Below are positions 18,205-28,675 of a DNA stretch of 64,000 nucleotides, piece after piece. The notes beneath the pieces are model-generated. The model was given only the letters and a program-made list of their open reading frames with translations. It was not told the DNA's origin and ran no database searches. This DNA is from a virus, in IMG/VR virus record IMGVR_UViG_3300020213_000034, positions 1 through 64,000 of that record, one strand, 5' to 3'. The translations under genes and the position numbers were made by a program. The first letter of the stretch is position 1, and each line of letters starts with the position of its first letter.

Positions 18205-20355
18205 ATGGTTAAAAATCCGAAAAAACTGGCCAAATCGAATCCTTTTGGGGTAGCCGATCCTTATGCATCAAGTATCGGGAATTCGCCGGAAGTCTCCGAG
18301 AAGACACTAGACTCCGACAATCGGGTCATCACCAGTGTCGATCAGGCCATTTCGGTCATCGACACGCTGCAGTGGGACGCGCAGAAGCTCGTCAAGAATG
18401 CGGCAAAGATCACGTCGTTGAAACAAGGCCGCAAGCCTTACGACAGCAAGACCCTGCAGAAGCAGGGCAAGGGCTACAAGACGAACATGTCGTCTGGCAC
18501 CTACGCAACGACGCTGCGCCGCGTTGCCCCGAAACTCTACATGCCGTTGCTCAGTGCGAGCACTCTGACCGCGGCGGAACTGCCCGCCGGAACCCCGAAC
18601 GGGGAACAGAAGACGGAACACTACCGCGAGACGATCACCAACGCCATCCGCTCGTGGCCTCGCTGGAGCACCTTCGTCCGACTCCTGACTCAGGAAGTCG
18701 TTGACTACGGTTTCGTGTTTTCTGCCTTCACCGACCGCTATGAGTGGCGCCCGCACCTGTGCCGCATGGACCGCGGATTCGTCCCGGCCGGCACGGAGGT
18801 CATGGATTTGGAGCCGGCATTCTTCGCCCTGCAGTGGGACTACCAGCCGAGCCAGCTGCTGAAGATCGCCAAAGACGCAGCCGATGCCGGCGTTGATGGA
18901 TGGGACAAGGAAGCTGTGGCCAAGGCCGTGCAGCAGTCCAAGCCTTCCACCGCCCCGACCCGCGAGCCAACGGGCTGGCGCAAGTGGGAGGAGCTGGTGC
19001 GCGAGCAAGTGTGGAGCTACGCGACGTCCAAGAATTTCCGCGTCGTGGAGTCGATCCACCTTTTCGCCCTCGAGAATGATGGCAAGGTGTCTCACTACAT
19101 CGTCCTCAAGGAAGCTGAGGAGGATTTCCAGCTGCTATACGAAAAGGTTGATGCCTTCGATAGCATGGCTAATGTCGTCACGCCGCTGACGTTCAACTCG
19201 ACCGACGGCACCATCCACGGCTCGTGGGGCGCCGGCCATCTTCTTTACGACTTGGGCGGTCTGCAGGAAAAGATTTTCTGCGACATGGTGGATAATCTGC
19301 GCAACGCCAACAAGCAGCGCCTTCAGGTCAAGAATCCGGCTGACATCAACGACGTCAAGCAGGTGGTAAACGACACCGAGGTCATCGTTTCCGGCGCTGA
19401 GTTCGCCAACAATTTGGGTGGCGTGCAGCAGAATGTCGATGCCTACCAAGTGCTCCGCAACCTGCTCTTGCAGGCCATGGACTCAAAGGTCGGTGCGTAT
19501 GTTCCGCCAATCCCGATGCAGAGTTCGGACATCAAAGCGGCACAGGTCAACGCCGCCATGATTCAGGAGAAGGAGATTTCGGATGACGCCACCGAACACT
19601 ATCTCGCTCAGCTTGCTTGGGTAATCTGGGCAATAGAGCGCAGGCTCACCGACCCGGATTCTCCGCAGCCGAAAGCCAAGGAAGTCCGCGAGGCCCTGCT
19701 CAAGGTCCTGACGAAGGATGAGATCGAAATTCTGCGCAGCCAGCCGGCCATTCGCTCCGTCACCAACTTTACGCCGCTTGCGGCCCAGTCCCGCGCCCAA
19801 TTTGCCACGCAATTTCTCGGCAATCAGCTCTTCAAGCAGACCGAGCTGGCGAAGCTCATTGCCAACGGCGTTCCTTCCGGAGGCACGCGCCTTGCCGAGG
19901 CAACAGTTGTGCAGGATGGAGACCAGACGCAGACGACTGCGGCCCAGCGCCAGCAGTTGCTCGAGAACGCCGTCATGACCCTCGGTCAGGACGTCCCGGT
20001 GCTTATCACCGACAACCACTGGGTCCACATGCAGACCATGAAGGGACCGCTGACTCAGGCCGTTCAGGCCAAGATGCTTGTTCAGGGCAAGGCCGGGCTC
20101 CGTCACTACACGGCACACTGGACTGCGGGCGTCGCCCAGAAGACGCTGCCCGACGAAGCAATCAACAAGGAGAAGTCATTCATTGCTGACGTCGAGAAGG
20201 CGCTTGCCGCAATCGAGCAACAGCAGCAGATGCAGCAAGCCCAGCAGGCCCAACAGCAGCAGATGCAGCAGATGCAGGGGGGCGGTGGCGGTGGCGAGGT
20301 TGCTCAGATGCCTCCTGATATGCAGCAGATGCAGCAGATGCAGCCCGGCGCTTAA
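18205..20355 (+). CDS. portal (head-tail connector) protein
   Basis: 716 residues. Position at the head of the morphogenesis block, large size and segments such as [20 protein letters not shown] and [20 protein letters not shown] (typical clip/wing regions) fit the podovirus portal family. The last 60 residues are Gln/Met-rich (repeated QQM) with a Gly run, an unusual low-complexity tail probably facing the capsid interior. The start is ATG at 18205 after CACGAA. A TTGACC element lies 32 nt upstream. Confidence 0.8.
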   Translation: MVKNPKKLAKSNPFGVADPYASSIGNSPEVSEKTLDSDNRVITSVDQAISVIDTLQWDAQKLVKNAAKITSLKQGRKPYDSKTLQKQGKGYKTNMSSGTYATTLRRVAPKLYMPLLSASTLTAAELPAGTPNGEQKTEHYRETITNAIRSWPRWSTFVRLLTQEVVDYGFVFSAFTDRYEWRPHLCRMDRGFVPAGTEVMDLEPAFFALQWDYQPSQLLKIAKDAADAGVDGWDKEAVAKAVQQSKPSTAPTREPTGWRKWEELVREQVWSYATSKNFRVVESIHLFALENDGKVSHYIVLKEAEEDFQLLYEKVDAFDSMANVVTPLTFNSTDGTIHGSWGAGHLLYDLGGLQEKIFCDMVDNLRNANKQRLQVKNPADINDVKQVVNDTEVIVSGAEFANNLGGVQQNVDAYQVLRNLLLQAMDSKVGAYVPPIPMQSSDIKAAQVNAAMIQEKEISDDATEHYLAQLAWVIWAIERRLTDPDSPQPKAKEVREALLKVLTKDEIEILRSQPAIRSVTNFTPLAAQSRAQFATQFLGNQLFKQTELAKLIANGVPSGGTRLAEATVVQDGDQTQTTAAQRQQLLENAVMTLGQDVPVLITDNHWVHMQTMKGPLTQAVQAKMLVQGKAGLRHYTAHWTAGVAQKTLPDEAINKEKSFIADVEKALAAIEQQQQMQQAQQAQQQQMQQMQGGGGGGEVAQMPPDMQQMQQMQPGA

Positions 20356-20360
20356 TCACC

Positions 20361-22001
20361 ATGGCTGATTCATCGCTCAGGCCCCAAGTTGGCGACACGT
20401 CCAACCTCCTTCTCAAGAAGCTCGTAGAAGCTACGCAGGCGCTTGCGGCTGGTGGCGGAGGCGGTGGCATTCCAGACGCTCCAGTCGATGGAATAACTTA
20501 CGGCAGAAAGGATGCTGCGTGGGTTGCTGTTCAGGCGGGATACATCGATGGCGATGTCCAGTTCTACGCCGACCTTCCGATCACGATTGGAACCCCAGCG
20601 CTGGACTCGGCGTATCTGGTGCGCGAGCCATCCGGCGTTTGGTTGGTCAACTACCACCCGGCCGGCATCTATATCCGCACGGGAAATTCTGGCGCGTTGT
20701 CCGACTGGACATACGCAGGAGAATTCCCTGATGTTTTTAGTGACGCGAACTTTCAGGTCTATAACGCAGCGGATGCCACCAAGCAGCTGAAGTTTGGGGT
20801 CGGCCTTATTACTCCAGCCACGGTTCGAACCGCGCAGTGGCCGGACAAAGATGGCACTGTTGCTATGCTGGATGACGTCCAGCCGGGCCCAACCGGTCCT
20901 ACGGGTCCTACTGGAGCCGCTTCTACAGTCGCAGGCCCAACCGGCCCAACAGGCCCAACGGGTGCTAACTCTACTGTGGCCGGCCCGACTGGCCCGACCG
21001 GTGCTAACTCTACTGTGGCTGGCCCGACTGGCCCGACCGGTGCTAACTCTACTGTGGCTGGTCCAACCGGTCCTACGGGGCCGGTATCAACTGTGGCCGG
21101 TCCAACCGGTCCCACTGGCGCGAACTCCACGGTGGCCGGACCCACGGGCCCAACAGGGCCAACAGGACCGACCGGTGCAAATTCTACGGTGGCCGGCCCG
21201 ACAGGCCCAACCGGTCCGACAGGCCCAACAGGTGCAGATTCTACTGTGGCTGGCCCGACAGGCCCGACTGGCCCGACCGGTGCAAACTCTACGGTGGCCG
21301 GCCCAACCGGACCAACCGGTCCGACCGGTGCTAACTCTACGGTGGCTGGCCCAACCGGGCCAACAGGGCCAACCGGTCCAACTGGGCCAACTGGTGCAAA
21401 TTCTACGGTAGCCGGTCCAACAGGACCAACAGGACCAACAGGTCCAACTGGTGCTGACTCTACGGTGGCTGGCCCAACCGGGCCAACAGGGCCGGCCACG
21501 GCTCTCTACAACGCGAACGCCACTGATGTCGTGGCCAACGCCACCGACACTTATCTAACCGGCTCCGCGCTCACGGTCTCTGGATTCATCAAGGTCGGAT
21601 CAACCCTGCGCTGGTCCCTCATGGCCAGCAAGACGGTAGCGGGCACAGCGGTCCCGACCTATAATATCCGATTCGGCGCGGGAGGCACCCTGACCGACAC
21701 GGCCCGCATCACCACAACCGGCGTCGCCCAGACTGCTGCGACCGACTTTGCCCGCATCGACATTGTCGCGGTAGTCCGTGCCCTCGGCGCCACCACCGTC
21801 GTTGCTGGTGGCCACTGCTTGCAGCACAGCAACGGCGTTATCGGCTTCAAGAACGACGAGGGAAACAACATTGCCAGCGCCACATCCGCCGCATTTGATT
21901 CCACGCCGGGCAGCACGCAGGCCGGCATCTCCATCAATCCCGGCGCTGCTGGGGTCTGGACATTTCAAGTGGTTTCTGCGTGTCTTGAGAACACCGCATG
22001 A
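20361..22001 (+). CDS. collagen-like tail fibre protein
   Basis: 546 residues. The N-terminus [19 protein letters not shown] is shared with the protein at 27590 and probably docks the fibre to the virion. Residues about 170-380 are collagen-like Gly-Pro-Thr triplets interrupted by ANSTVA/DSTVA spacers. The C-terminus ([20 protein letters not shown] ... [20 protein letters not shown]) is a beta-rich receptor-binding or trimerisation head. Likely a trimeric fibre. The repeats make it prone to length variation. Confidence 0.85.
   Translation: MADSSLRPQVGDTSNLLLKKLVEATQALAAGGGGGGIPDAPVDGITYGRKDAAWVAVQAGYIDGDVQFYADLPITIGTPALDSAYLVREPSGVWLVNYHPAGIYIRTGNSGALSDWTYAGEFPDVFSDANFQVYNAADATKQLKFGVGLITPATVRTAQWPDKDGTVAMLDDVQPGPTGPTGPTGAASTVAGPTGPTGPTGANSTVAGPTGPTGANSTVAGPTGPTGANSTVAGPTGPTGPVSTVAGPTGPTGANSTVAGPTGPTGPTGPTGANSTVAGPTGPTGPTGPTGADSTVAGPTGPTGPTGANSTVAGPTGPTGPTGANSTVAGPTGPTGPTGPTGPTGANSTVAGPTGPTGPTGPTGADSTVAGPTGPTGPATALYNANATDVVANATDTYLTGSALTVSGFIKVGSTLRWSLMASKTVAGTAVPTYNIRFGAGGTLTDTARITTTGVAQTAATDFARIDIVAVVRALGATTVVAGGHCLQHSNGVIGFKNDEGNNIASATSAAFDSTPGSTQAGISINPGAAGVWTFQVVSACLENTA
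20884..21497 (+). repeat. collagen-type Gly-Pro-Thr coding repeats
   Basis: Imperfect 9-nt GGN-CCN-ACN units and roughly 36- to 63-nt higher-order units ending GCTAACTCTACTGTGGC-like. Codons for the same residues vary strongly (CCA, CCG, CCT, CCC), which limits recombination between units. Confidence 0.9.
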
Positions 22002-23062
22002 GATTCCATGTTGCAGCCCTACCCAATGTTCAGACTACCCGCGCTTATTCACTGTGCGGTTTTTGCATGGCGACGATTCGCTTTTGCGCCTTGCTCAAAG
22101 AGCTTGGGCACACCGTTTATCTCTACGCATCAGAGGAAAACGAAGCCCCTTGCGACGAGCTGATCGCTGTCATCACGAAAGAGGAGCAGCAGACAATCAT
22201 CGGGAAAGGGGAGTATCAACACGCGACGACCGACGCGCAATATCCGCTCTGGGCCCTATCGAATTCTCGCACTATAAAAGAAATTGAGAAGCGCAAGCAG
22301 CCGCGTGATTTCATCTGCATTATTGGCGGCGTGTCTCAGGAGGCTTTGGCCAAGGCCCACCCCGACCTGATGACAGTGGAATACTCCATCGGCTACGTCA
22401 GTTCGTTCTCCAAATACAAGGTCTTTGAAAGCCACGCTTGGAGGCACATGACCTACGGCGCGTGCCACGACGTTATGGGGCATTTCTTCGATGTCGTCAT
22501 CCCGCTATCCTATGACGAGACGGAGTTTCGATTCAACCCCACGCCCGAGCCATTCGCCCTTTATGTTGGGCGCCTGATCCCGAACAAGGGCCTTTCCATC
22601 GCGTGCGAGGCCGCGAAGGAGGCCGGCGTCCCCCTAAAGGTCATCGGCCACGGAGACAAATCCCTGATTACCCATGGCGCGGAATACCTCGGGGCGTTGT
22701 CGATGGAGGAACGGAACGAATGGATGGCTCGCGCCTCCATGTTGCTATGCCCAACTTTCTACGTTGAACCATTCGGCGGCGTGGCAGTCGAGGCGCAGCT
22801 TTGCGGAACGCCTGTAGTTGCCACCGACTTCGGCGGATTCCTCGACACTATTGAGGAAGGCAAGACCGGCTACCACTGCAACTACATGGGGGGATTTGTG
22901 GACGCCATCAAGAGGGCGCCCGCCCTAGACCGGGCCTACATCCGGGAGAGAGCGGTTTCCACCTACTCCATTCATGCCGTAAAGCATGCCTACGAACATT
23001 ACTTCAAGCGGCTGATGCTCCTATGGGGCGACGGATTCAATAGTCTGGAGGTAATCAAATAA
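21998..23062 (+). CDS. GT-B glycosyltransferase (family 4-like)
   Basis: 354 residues. The N-terminal Rossmann half has [20 protein letters not shown]. The C-terminal half begins [20 protein letters not shown] and has the GT4 donor-site pattern [20 protein letters not shown] read as [11 protein letters not shown]-x-E-A and [14 protein letters not shown]. Probably transfers a sugar to the virion fibre or a host surface polymer. ATGA-overlaps the fibre gene, suggesting the fibre could be its acceptor. Confidence 0.87.
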   Translation: MRFHVAALPNVQTTRAYSLCGFCMATIRFCALLKELGHTVYLYASEENEAPCDELIAVITKEEQQTIIGKGEYQHATTDAQYPLWALSNSRTIKEIEKRKQPRDFICIIGGVSQEALAKAHPDLMTVEYSIGYVSSFSKYKVFESHAWRHMTYGACHDVMGHFFDVVIPLSYDETEFRFNPTPEPFALYVGRLIPNKGLSIACEAAKEAGVPLKVIGHGDKSLITHGAEYLGALSMEERNEWMARASMLLCPTFYVEPFGGVAVEAQLCGTPVVATDFGGFLDTIEEGKTGYHCNYMGGFVDAIKRAPALDRAYIRERAVSTYSIHAVKHAYEHYFKRLMLLWGDGFNSLEVIK

Positions 23063-23112
23063 GCACTGGATCGCGTGCAAACTTTGGCGGTCAAGGATCA
23101 TGCGATTTCTGG

Positions 23113-23142
23113 TTGACATAGTATTAGTTTTTCTGCTGTATG
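23113..23142 (+). promoter_or_regulatory. promoter with very short leader
   Basis: TTGACA at 23113-23118, 18 nt, then TGTATG at 23137-23142. The -10-like hexamer overlaps the first ATG (23140), so transcription would begin near the second in-frame ATG (23149), implying a leaderless message. Confidence 0.45.
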
Positions 23143-23433
23143 CAGAAAATGGAACCAGAGCCTCCGATCCTGACTGTTGAGTGCCGCGACGGCATTACCG
23201 CTCGCGTGCAGCGCGTTCCGTATGAGGGAACGGGTGGCGGCGTGATTACTTTTGGCCACCGCATGCATCCCGTGCTTCCGAGATACGACGAGTCCGGCGA
23301 CCGCAACGAAGGGCCGGACATCTGGTATCAGGACGGTCACTGGCTCGAGAATATGCAGAGCCATCCGTTTGACATCATCCGTATCATCAAGGTCACCGCC
23401 GCCGCGCTAACCCCTGTGCAATCCCATGCCTGA
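23140..23433 (+). CDS. hypothetical structural-region protein
   Basis: 97 residues, or 94 from MEPEPPILTVECRDG if the second ATG is used. Contains GHRMHPVLPRYDESGD and FDIIRIIKVTAAALTPVQ. No family recognised. Overlaps the next gene by 8 bp. Confidence 0.65.
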   Translation: MQKMEPEPPILTVECRDGITARVQRVPYEGTGGGVITFGHRMHPVLPRYDESGDRNEGPDIWYQDGHWLENMQSHPFDIIRIIKVTAAALTPVQSHA

Positions 23434-23680
23434 AATCTCCAAATTCCTCCGCCGCGCCGACCGTCAAGTATGGTCGCGCTTCCTGAACAGTGAAGAGGGC
23501 CAGCGCGGCTTGGCCTATCTGAAGCTTTCGTGCCCTCGCTCCAAGGAGGACACAGAGGCGTCCCTGATTCGCAATGCCGTGGGATTCGATTTCTGGCACA
23601 AGAGCATTGACGCCATGGAATCCCTCGGGGAAGTCCCCGAAAAGCCAGTCATTCAAGAAGAAGACGCCCTAGAGCGATAA
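23426..23680 (+). CDS. small hypothetical structural-region protein
   Basis: 84 residues: MPEISKFLRRADRQVWSRFL then SEEGQRGLAYLKLSCPRSKE and NAVGFDFWHKSIDAMESLGE. It lies directly before the scaffold gene. Small proteins at this position are often head-completion or unknown phage proteins; no evidence to choose. Confidence 0.65.
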   Translation: MPEISKFLRRADRQVWSRFLNSEEGQRGLAYLKLSCPRSKEDTEASLIRNAVGFDFWHKSIDAMESLGEVPEKPVIQEEDALER

Positions 23681-23686
23681 TCATTT

Positions 23687-25216
23687 ATGTCAAACACCCC
23701 CCCCGTAGAGCCATCCGCACAGCCCACCGCCGAAGCCGACATTCCGCCGGGCGTCGCCGCAACGGTCGATCCAACCCCTCCGTCCGAGTCGTCCCTTTCT
23801 TCGCTCCGTGAAGGCCTGAGCAAGATGACGCCGGCCAAGCCGGAACCTTCCGCCGCGCAGCTGGCTGGCCAATCCATGGCCGAGACCCCTCCCGCCGCTG
23901 AGAAGAAAGATGATTCGGGCGGCGTGCGCGAGACCATGGGAAGTGCGCTGGATTCTTTCCAAGGCGACCTGAAGACGGCCCGCAAAGCCAAGGCCAAGGC
24001 CCAGAGCGGCGAGCCGAAGCCGGAAGAGCAGTCCGCCACTGAGGCCCTCGCTTCCGCCGCGGCGCCCGAGCAGTCGGAGTCCTCTGTTCCTGTGCAGAAG
24101 ACTGAGGAAGAAAAGCCGGTCACCGATGAGGAAATCCAGCAGACGATCAACGATCCCGGCATCTCGAAGCGCCACCAGAAGCGCATGGTCCACCTCGCCA
24201 ACAGGGCCAAGGAACTCGAGCGCAAGCTTTCGGAGGTGGAGGCCAAGCCTCAGTCAGACGCCAACGACGCTAAAATCAAGGAACTGGAGCAGAGGGCAGC
24301 CACTGCCGACAGCGAGTTGACCCGCTATCGCCATCGCTATGCCCTTGAGCAGGAGCCCGAGCTGAAGCAGTTCGAGGAGCGGGCCGTTCAGGCCGAGGCA
24401 TCCATCCACGGAAAACTGAAGGAGGCCGGTCTTTCCGACGGCACCATCAAGCTGATTCAGGATGCCGGCGGGTTCGACGCATTCTCGCGCTCCACGAGGC
24501 AGTTCGTGGTCAAGGAGCGAGACGAGGACGGCAACGATGTCGATGTTCCGATCACCGCGGCGTCGCTCGCGAAGAAGTGGCTCAACGATATGAACGTGGG
24601 TGACTCCGAATACATCCGCTCCAAAATGAAGGAGAAGTTCGAAGCCTTCGACAGCAAGAAGCGCAAGGCCGAGGAGCTTTCCTCGCAGTCCGAGCAATGG
24701 TTCAAGGACCAACAGGCTTCTCAGCAGAGGTTGATTGAGGATCAACAGAAGCTGGCCGAGGGCTATCGATCTGGTTACGAGAGGGAGATCACCGACTGGG
24801 AAAAGCAGCAGGAGCCGCTCAAGGACAAGCAGATTTCCCCGACGGCCACCGAGTCCGAGCGCAATGGGATCGAGGCCTACAACAACCACAATGCGGGCGT
24901 GCGCGCCATGCTGAAGATGGCAGTCGCCCCGACGTCACTCTCGGATCACGTTGCGGTCGTCAAGGAGGCCGCTTCGGCCCTATTGCTGCGCCGCGACAAC
25001 ACCGCGCTGAAGAAGCAGCTGGTTGAGGCCACGGAGAAGCTCGAGCGCCTGCAGAAGGCCACAACCACCACAGGCAAGGCGGGCGGAAGCTCCCTTGCCC
25101 GGGGCCCGGCCAAGGGTCCGGATAAGTCTGCCTCGGGCCAGCTGGCGGTGAGCGCGACGGCATCCCTGCAGGAAGCCATGGAGAGGCTCCGCACGGGCGG
25201 CGGGGGTGAAGACTAA
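23687..25216 (+). CDS. scaffolding protein
   Basis: 509 residues, highly charged and Ala/Glu/Lys-rich. Disordered N-terminus (PPVEPSAQPTAEADIPPG), then long coiled coils (RAKELERKLSEVEAK; KLQEAMERL-type ends). No enzyme motif. Position between portal and major capsid and composition fit the internal scaffold of podovirus procapsids. Ends with TAATG to the next gene. Confidence 0.7.
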   Translation: MSNTPPVEPSAQPTAEADIPPGVAATVDPTPPSESSLSSLREGLSKMTPAKPEPSAAQLAGQSMAETPPAAEKKDDSGGVRETMGSALDSFQGDLKTARKAKAKAQSGEPKPEEQSATEALASAAAPEQSESSVPVQKTEEEKPVTDEEIQQTINDPGISKRHQKRMVHLANRAKELERKLSEVEAKPQSDANDAKIKELEQRAATADSELTRYRHRYALEQEPELKQFEERAVQAEASIHGKLKEAGLSDGTIKLIQDAGGFDAFSRSTRQFVVKERDEDGNDVDVPITAASLAKKWLNDMNVGDSEYIRSKMKEKFEAFDSKKRKAEELSSQSEQWFKDQQASQQRLIEDQQKLAEGYRSGYEREITDWEKQQEPLKDKQISPTATESERNGIEAYNNHNAGVRAMLKMAVAPTSLSDHVAVVKEAASALLLRRDNTALKKQLVEATEKLERLQKATTTTGKAGGSSLARGPAKGPDKSASGQLAVSATASLQEAMERLRTGGGGED

Positions 25217-25779
25217 TGGCCGACAAGAACTACAGGTCCTACTACGGAATTGACGGTCAAGTCGTTGCTGACGAGACGCTTCCTCCACTAGACGAGTACC
25301 CAAAGGACTACGACGACATCCTGAAGTTCTCAATCTGCAGCGGTGCGACAGTCAGGGACTGCGCAATATCTTGCGGTAGAGAGAATTGCACTGATGCGGT
25401 TCGGGGAACGAACTACCTGTGGAAGGGCTGCTTGTTCGACGTGGAACCGCCGGCCTATGGCGCGATGACGATCAAGGGGGCGATCAAGGGCTGGACGGTA
25501 GACAACTGCCGATTCCAAGGCCATGGCGACAAGTTCGACATTGAGGTGGGTCAGTTTGATGACTACTGGTATCCCGGCCGCGTTGGCACCAAGAACGGCC
25601 TGATTCGGGACAGCTACTCGCTGGACGGAAAGCCGATCTTGGTGACCGTGTGGGACGCCGATGTCCCGGTCGCTTCCAACTCGAACGTGAAGATCAAGAA
25701 GGTCTCACCGTTCATCTGGTTCCCCTACTTCATGTTCCGCTATATTCAGATCAAGCTGAAGAAAATGTTCGGAAAGTAA
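25216..25779 (+). CDS. short beta-helix protein
   Basis: 187 residues. Repeated short strands (ILKFSICSGATVRDCAISCG, YLWKGCLFDVEPP, GWTVDNCRFQGHGDKFDIEV) resemble rungs of a right-handed parallel beta-helix, with Cys ladders. The C-terminal 30 residues (FIWFPYFMFRYIQIKLKKMF) are aromatic and basic, possibly membrane-interacting. Located between scaffold and major capsid. Function unknown; a virion spike or lysis role is possible. Confidence 0.6.
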   Translation: MADKNYRSYYGIDGQVVADETLPPLDEYPKDYDDILKFSICSGATVRDCAISCGRENCTDAVRGTNYLWKGCLFDVEPPAYGAMTIKGAIKGWTVDNCRFQGHGDKFDIEVGQFDDYWYPGRVGTKNGLIRDSYSLDGKPILVTVWDADVPVASNSNVKIKKVSPFIWFPYFMFRYIQIKLKKMFGK

Positions 25780-25789
25780 AAGAAGGGGC

Positions 25790-25819
25790 TTGACAAGCCC
25801 AAGCATAGGGGTTTTACCC
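25790..25819 (+). promoter_or_regulatory. promoter of the major capsid gene
   Basis: TTGACA at 25790-25795, 18 nt, then TTACCC at 25814-25819. It would give a message with a leader of about 190 nt, the longest in the window. Confidence 0.5.
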
Positions 25820-26012
25820 TACGACGCTGGTGTAACACTAAATTTCAGGTCGCAAGTGCGACGCCTCTCGCCACCACTAGCAGCGAGGGGAGGGCGCTAA
25901 CAGCTTTCGCCGCGGCAAAACGCATATCGGTGCTGATACTATCGGCACGCTTAGCACCACATGCGTCTACCCGTAACGATCAAGCGAGCCGGAAAATACC
26001 ACACATTTTCCT
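25820..26012 (+). promoter_or_regulatory. structured 5' leader of the capsid mRNA
   Basis: Contains CCTCTCGC...GCGAGGGG (8 bp, near 25862-25889) and a nested structure ACGCAT...ATGCGT enclosing GGTGCT...AGCACC (25920-25970). No ORF. Likely stabilises or tunes translation of the most abundant protein. No known riboswitch class recognised. Confidence 0.45.
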
Positions 26013-27263
26013 ATGTCCCTCCCAACCTGTTCCCTAGACGCCTCTGAAGTTTCTCAGCTCGTCACCGCCCAGAACCCGAAGATTTATCTGGAAATCCTCC
26101 AGAAGGTCAACACGGAGTCTCCGTGGGCCAACATCATCCCGTCGTCTCCGACCGAGGCGAACATGGGCGACACCATCGAATCCGTCGTAACGCCTCGCTC
26201 CGTTACGAATCAGGATCAGGTGGAGCCCGCCTTCACCAACTTCACCTCGACGGGCTGCACCCTCGAAGGCCCCGTCTCCCAGATGGGCAACATCCGCTTC
26301 TCGACCCAGCTCGAGATTCTCCGCGGCGAGACCGAATACATCTGTCTTTTCGCCAACTGGGACACCGTCTACGGTGCGCTCGCCCAGAGCATTCAGGCGC
26401 TGAAGTCTGAAATCACCTACCTCTACGACACGGACGTCAAGTCCAAGCTCGTGCGCTACTCCGGTCTCAAGGCCGCTGTGGTCGAGGGCGTCTCCCCGAT
26501 GGCATCCATGAGCGGTGGCGAGTGGGAAGTCACGGTTGCCTTCCCGTCATCCCTGCCGACGGCCAATATCACGTTCGCGTGGACGAAGGCCCTTCTCAAC
26601 CACATCACGGAAGTGTTCGAGGTTGAGTGGTTCGGCGCAGGTGCCGACCAGCACGCGAAGTTCATCGCTTCCGCGACGGTCCTCGATGCCTTCCGCAACG
26701 AGATCGGCGCCGCCGGCCCGAACACCTCGCTCATTGCGGGCACCACGGGTGGTTTCTCCGACGCCAAGAAGGCGCTCTGGGAGTTCCTGTGGATGGAGTC
26801 CAACTTCCGCGGCCTGAAGTTCGCCAAGGACCGCTACCCGCTCCGCTACAACGTAGTGGACGTGGATGGCTACCCGGTGTGGATCGCTCCCCGCGTGAAG
26901 CAGCTGGTCACCGCCACGAACAGCGGTTCCGGCTACCGCCTCGCTCCGAACGCCCAGTGGGCTACGGCGAAGTATGAGGTCGCGGTCATGGTGTTCCAGA
27001 ACGCCTTCCGCCGCCGCGTGCCGCAGCAGTTCGTTGCACAGGGCGAGATCAAGTATCCGTCCCAGAACTTCGGTGGCGACCTTCAGTGGTCCTTCCTGAA
27101 GGATCAGTGTAACAAGTGGGGTGACAAGGGTCAGTTCCTGTATCAGATCGCTCGCGCCTACCAAGTTGGTTCGGCCGGTGCCCACAGCATCGTCCCGATT
27201 GCCTTCAAGCGCTGCCTGCCTGACTACGGTCTCTCGACTTGCTCGAGCCTGACCTCCAGCTAA
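26013..27263 (+). CDS. major capsid protein
   Basis: 416 residues of even composition with no low complexity: MSLPTCSLDASEVSQLVTAQ, VTPRSVTNQDQVEPAFTNFT, RGLKFAKDRYPLRYNVVDVD, ending SAGAHSIVPIAFKRCLPDYG. It has its own promoter, long leader and strong terminator, and follows scaffold. Size fits an HK97-fold capsid of a podovirus. Codon use is strongly biased towards C-ending codons, as expected for the most expressed gene. Confidence 0.82.
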   Translation: MSLPTCSLDASEVSQLVTAQNPKIYLEILQKVNTESPWANIIPSSPTEANMGDTIESVVTPRSVTNQDQVEPAFTNFTSTGCTLEGPVSQMGNIRFSTQLEILRGETEYICLFANWDTVYGALAQSIQALKSEITYLYDTDVKSKLVRYSGLKAAVVEGVSPMASMSGGEWEVTVAFPSSLPTANITFAWTKALLNHITEVFEVEWFGAGADQHAKFIASATVLDAFRNEIGAAGPNTSLIAGTTGGFSDAKKALWEFLWMESNFRGLKFAKDRYPLRYNVVDVDGYPVWIAPRVKQLVTATNSGSGYRLAPNAQWATAKYEVAVMVFQNAFRRRVPQQFVAQGEIKYPSQNFGGDLQWSFLKDQCNKWGDKGQFLYQIARAYQVGSAGAHSIVPIAFKRCLPDYGLSTCSSLTSS

Positions 27264-27277
27264 GCTGAAGAGTTCTC

Positions 27278-27307
27278 GAGCCCCCCGGACATCCGCGGGG
27301 GCTCTTT
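27278..27307 (+). terminator. rho-independent terminator after capsid gene
   Basis: GAGCCCCC (27278-27285) pairs with GGGGGCTC (27297-27304), followed by TTT. It isolates the capsid gene from downstream tail genes. Confidence 0.8.
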
Positions 27308-27397
27308 GCACTCCTCAACCTAACCTAACTTCGGCGGATTAAGTTCACGCCCAGCGGACACAAAGTGGTCCACCTCACAATCGCTCCAACCTGAACC

Positions 27398-27580
27398 ATG
27401 CCAGAGACTGCCAAAAGCCCGGCCTACAATGATTCGGACAACGTCCTTCTCTGGAAGGCGATGTTGAATTTTTGGGTCATCTCCGGCCAGTATGGGTTCA
27501 ACACCTCCAAGCCGACACTTGGAAGTTCAGACACGGTCCTCCTTACCCGGGGATTGGAAGCGGTTCTAGCTATAAACTAA
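27398..27580 (+). CDS. small hypothetical protein
   Basis: 60 residues: MPETAKSPAYNDSDNVLLWK then MLNFWVISGQYGFNT and VLLTRGLEAVLAIN. It lies just before a fibre gene. No family recognised. Confidence 0.6.
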   Translation: MPETAKSPAYNDSDNVLLWKAMLNFWVISGQYGFNTSKPTLGSSDTVLLTRGLEAVLAIN

Positions 27581-27589
27581 CCGTTTCCT

Positions 27590-28672
27590 ATGCCTCCAGC
27601 CAATCCTCTCGCTCCTCAAGTTGGTGACACGACAAACCTGCTTCTCAAGAAGCTAGTCACCGCAACGCAAGGCATCTCTGGCGCCATCGGCGCAGTCACA
27701 TCGGTCAACGGTCAGATTGGCGCGGTCGCCCTTGACGCAGCCGACGTCGGTGCGGCCCCGGAGTTTTACCCGTCTGCCTCCACCCGCCGAGTATATGTAG
27801 ACAAGTCGGGAATCGATGCGACGGCAGACGGCACTCCGTCGCTGCCGTTCCTGACTGTCACAGGCGCACTTACCGCAATTGCTTTGTTTGCTCAGCAGCC
27901 AGCCGTCACGATCCCGGTTGAGATTGTTCTCGGCCCCGGAGTTTACACCGAGGCATCTTCATATCTGCCATTCTATGTCGATATAACGGGGTCGGGGCGC
28001 ACCGCGACACGCTTGGACAAGAACCTGACCGTTGGCAACAGCAACTATGGGTCGAACCTCATTCGTGATCTTACGCTTGGCAACGACACCACGATCAGCA
28101 ACATCGGAAACGCTGGGGCAACACACTACGCTTTGTTTGTAGTGAACTGCAACGCAAATTGCACGATCAATGGTAACGCCGCGGCAGGTAACTGCTTCAC
28201 GGCGATCATTGGATGCCAAGGGCAAGCTGCTGGCGACCCGCCTAACCGCGGCACCACTACAGTATACAACGGGGTGTTCATCATTACCGGGTGTCAGGAG
28301 TTCAATATGAGATGCGGAACGCAGTATGGTTCCACGGCGCTTACAACGGTCAGGCTGCTTGGTTGTCAGGTGAATGTCCTGAGCATCGAAGGCAACGCGA
28401 ACAGCGGGCCGGTGACAACCCACATAAAGGCCTGCAACGTGGCGAGCGGAAGCATCAACAAGTATGGCGGAGCTAGCGTCCTGACCCTGATTCACGACGC
28501 GCTTTTTGATCCTTCGATCCTGACCGGCGTCGCCGCCGATGTCGTCACGCTCACGACGCTAGCAGGCTTGGTGTCGTATCCAGCCGCTGTCCCCGGAAAC
28601 TGGGCTGGGGCGGCTCCGACAACTATTCAGGCTGCCATCGACCGCCTCGCCGCGGCCAACCCCGGCGCGTAA
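27590..28672 (+). CDS. beta-helix tail fibre/spike protein
   Basis: 360 residues. N-terminus [20 protein letters not shown] matches the collagen-like fibre docking segment. After VYVDKSGIDATADGTPSLPF, a typical entry into pectate-lyase-like spikes, repeated strands (IRDLTLGNDTTISNIGNAG, CNANCTINGNAAAGNCFTAI, GVFIITGCQEFNMRCG) form a parallel beta-helix. Probably binds or depolymerises host surface sugar; no catalytic residues could be assigned. Confidence 0.78.
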   Translation: MPPANPLAPQVGDTTNLLLKKLVTATQGISGAIGAVTSVNGQIGAVALDAADVGAAPEFYPSASTRRVYVDKSGIDATADGTPSLPFLTVTGALTAIALFAQQPAVTIPVEIVLGPGVYTEASSYLPFYVDITGSGRTATRLDKNLTVGNSNYGSNLIRDLTLGNDTTISNIGNAGATHYALFVVNCNANCTINGNAAAGNCFTAIIGCQGQAAGDPPNRGTTTVYNGVFIITGCQEFNMRCGTQYGSTALTTVRLLGCQVNVLSIEGNANSGPVTTHIKACNVASGSINKYGGASVLTLIHDALFDPSILTGVAADVVTLTTLAGLVSYPAAVPGNWAGAAPTTIQAAIDRLAAANPGA

Positions 28673-28675
28673 ACC

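Noticed and set aside
20759-21499. Long - strand ORF of Gly-Pro-Val repeats opposite the collagen-like gene
   Set aside because: It is a mirror of the collagen triplet repeat; the + reading has defined N- and C-terminal domains.
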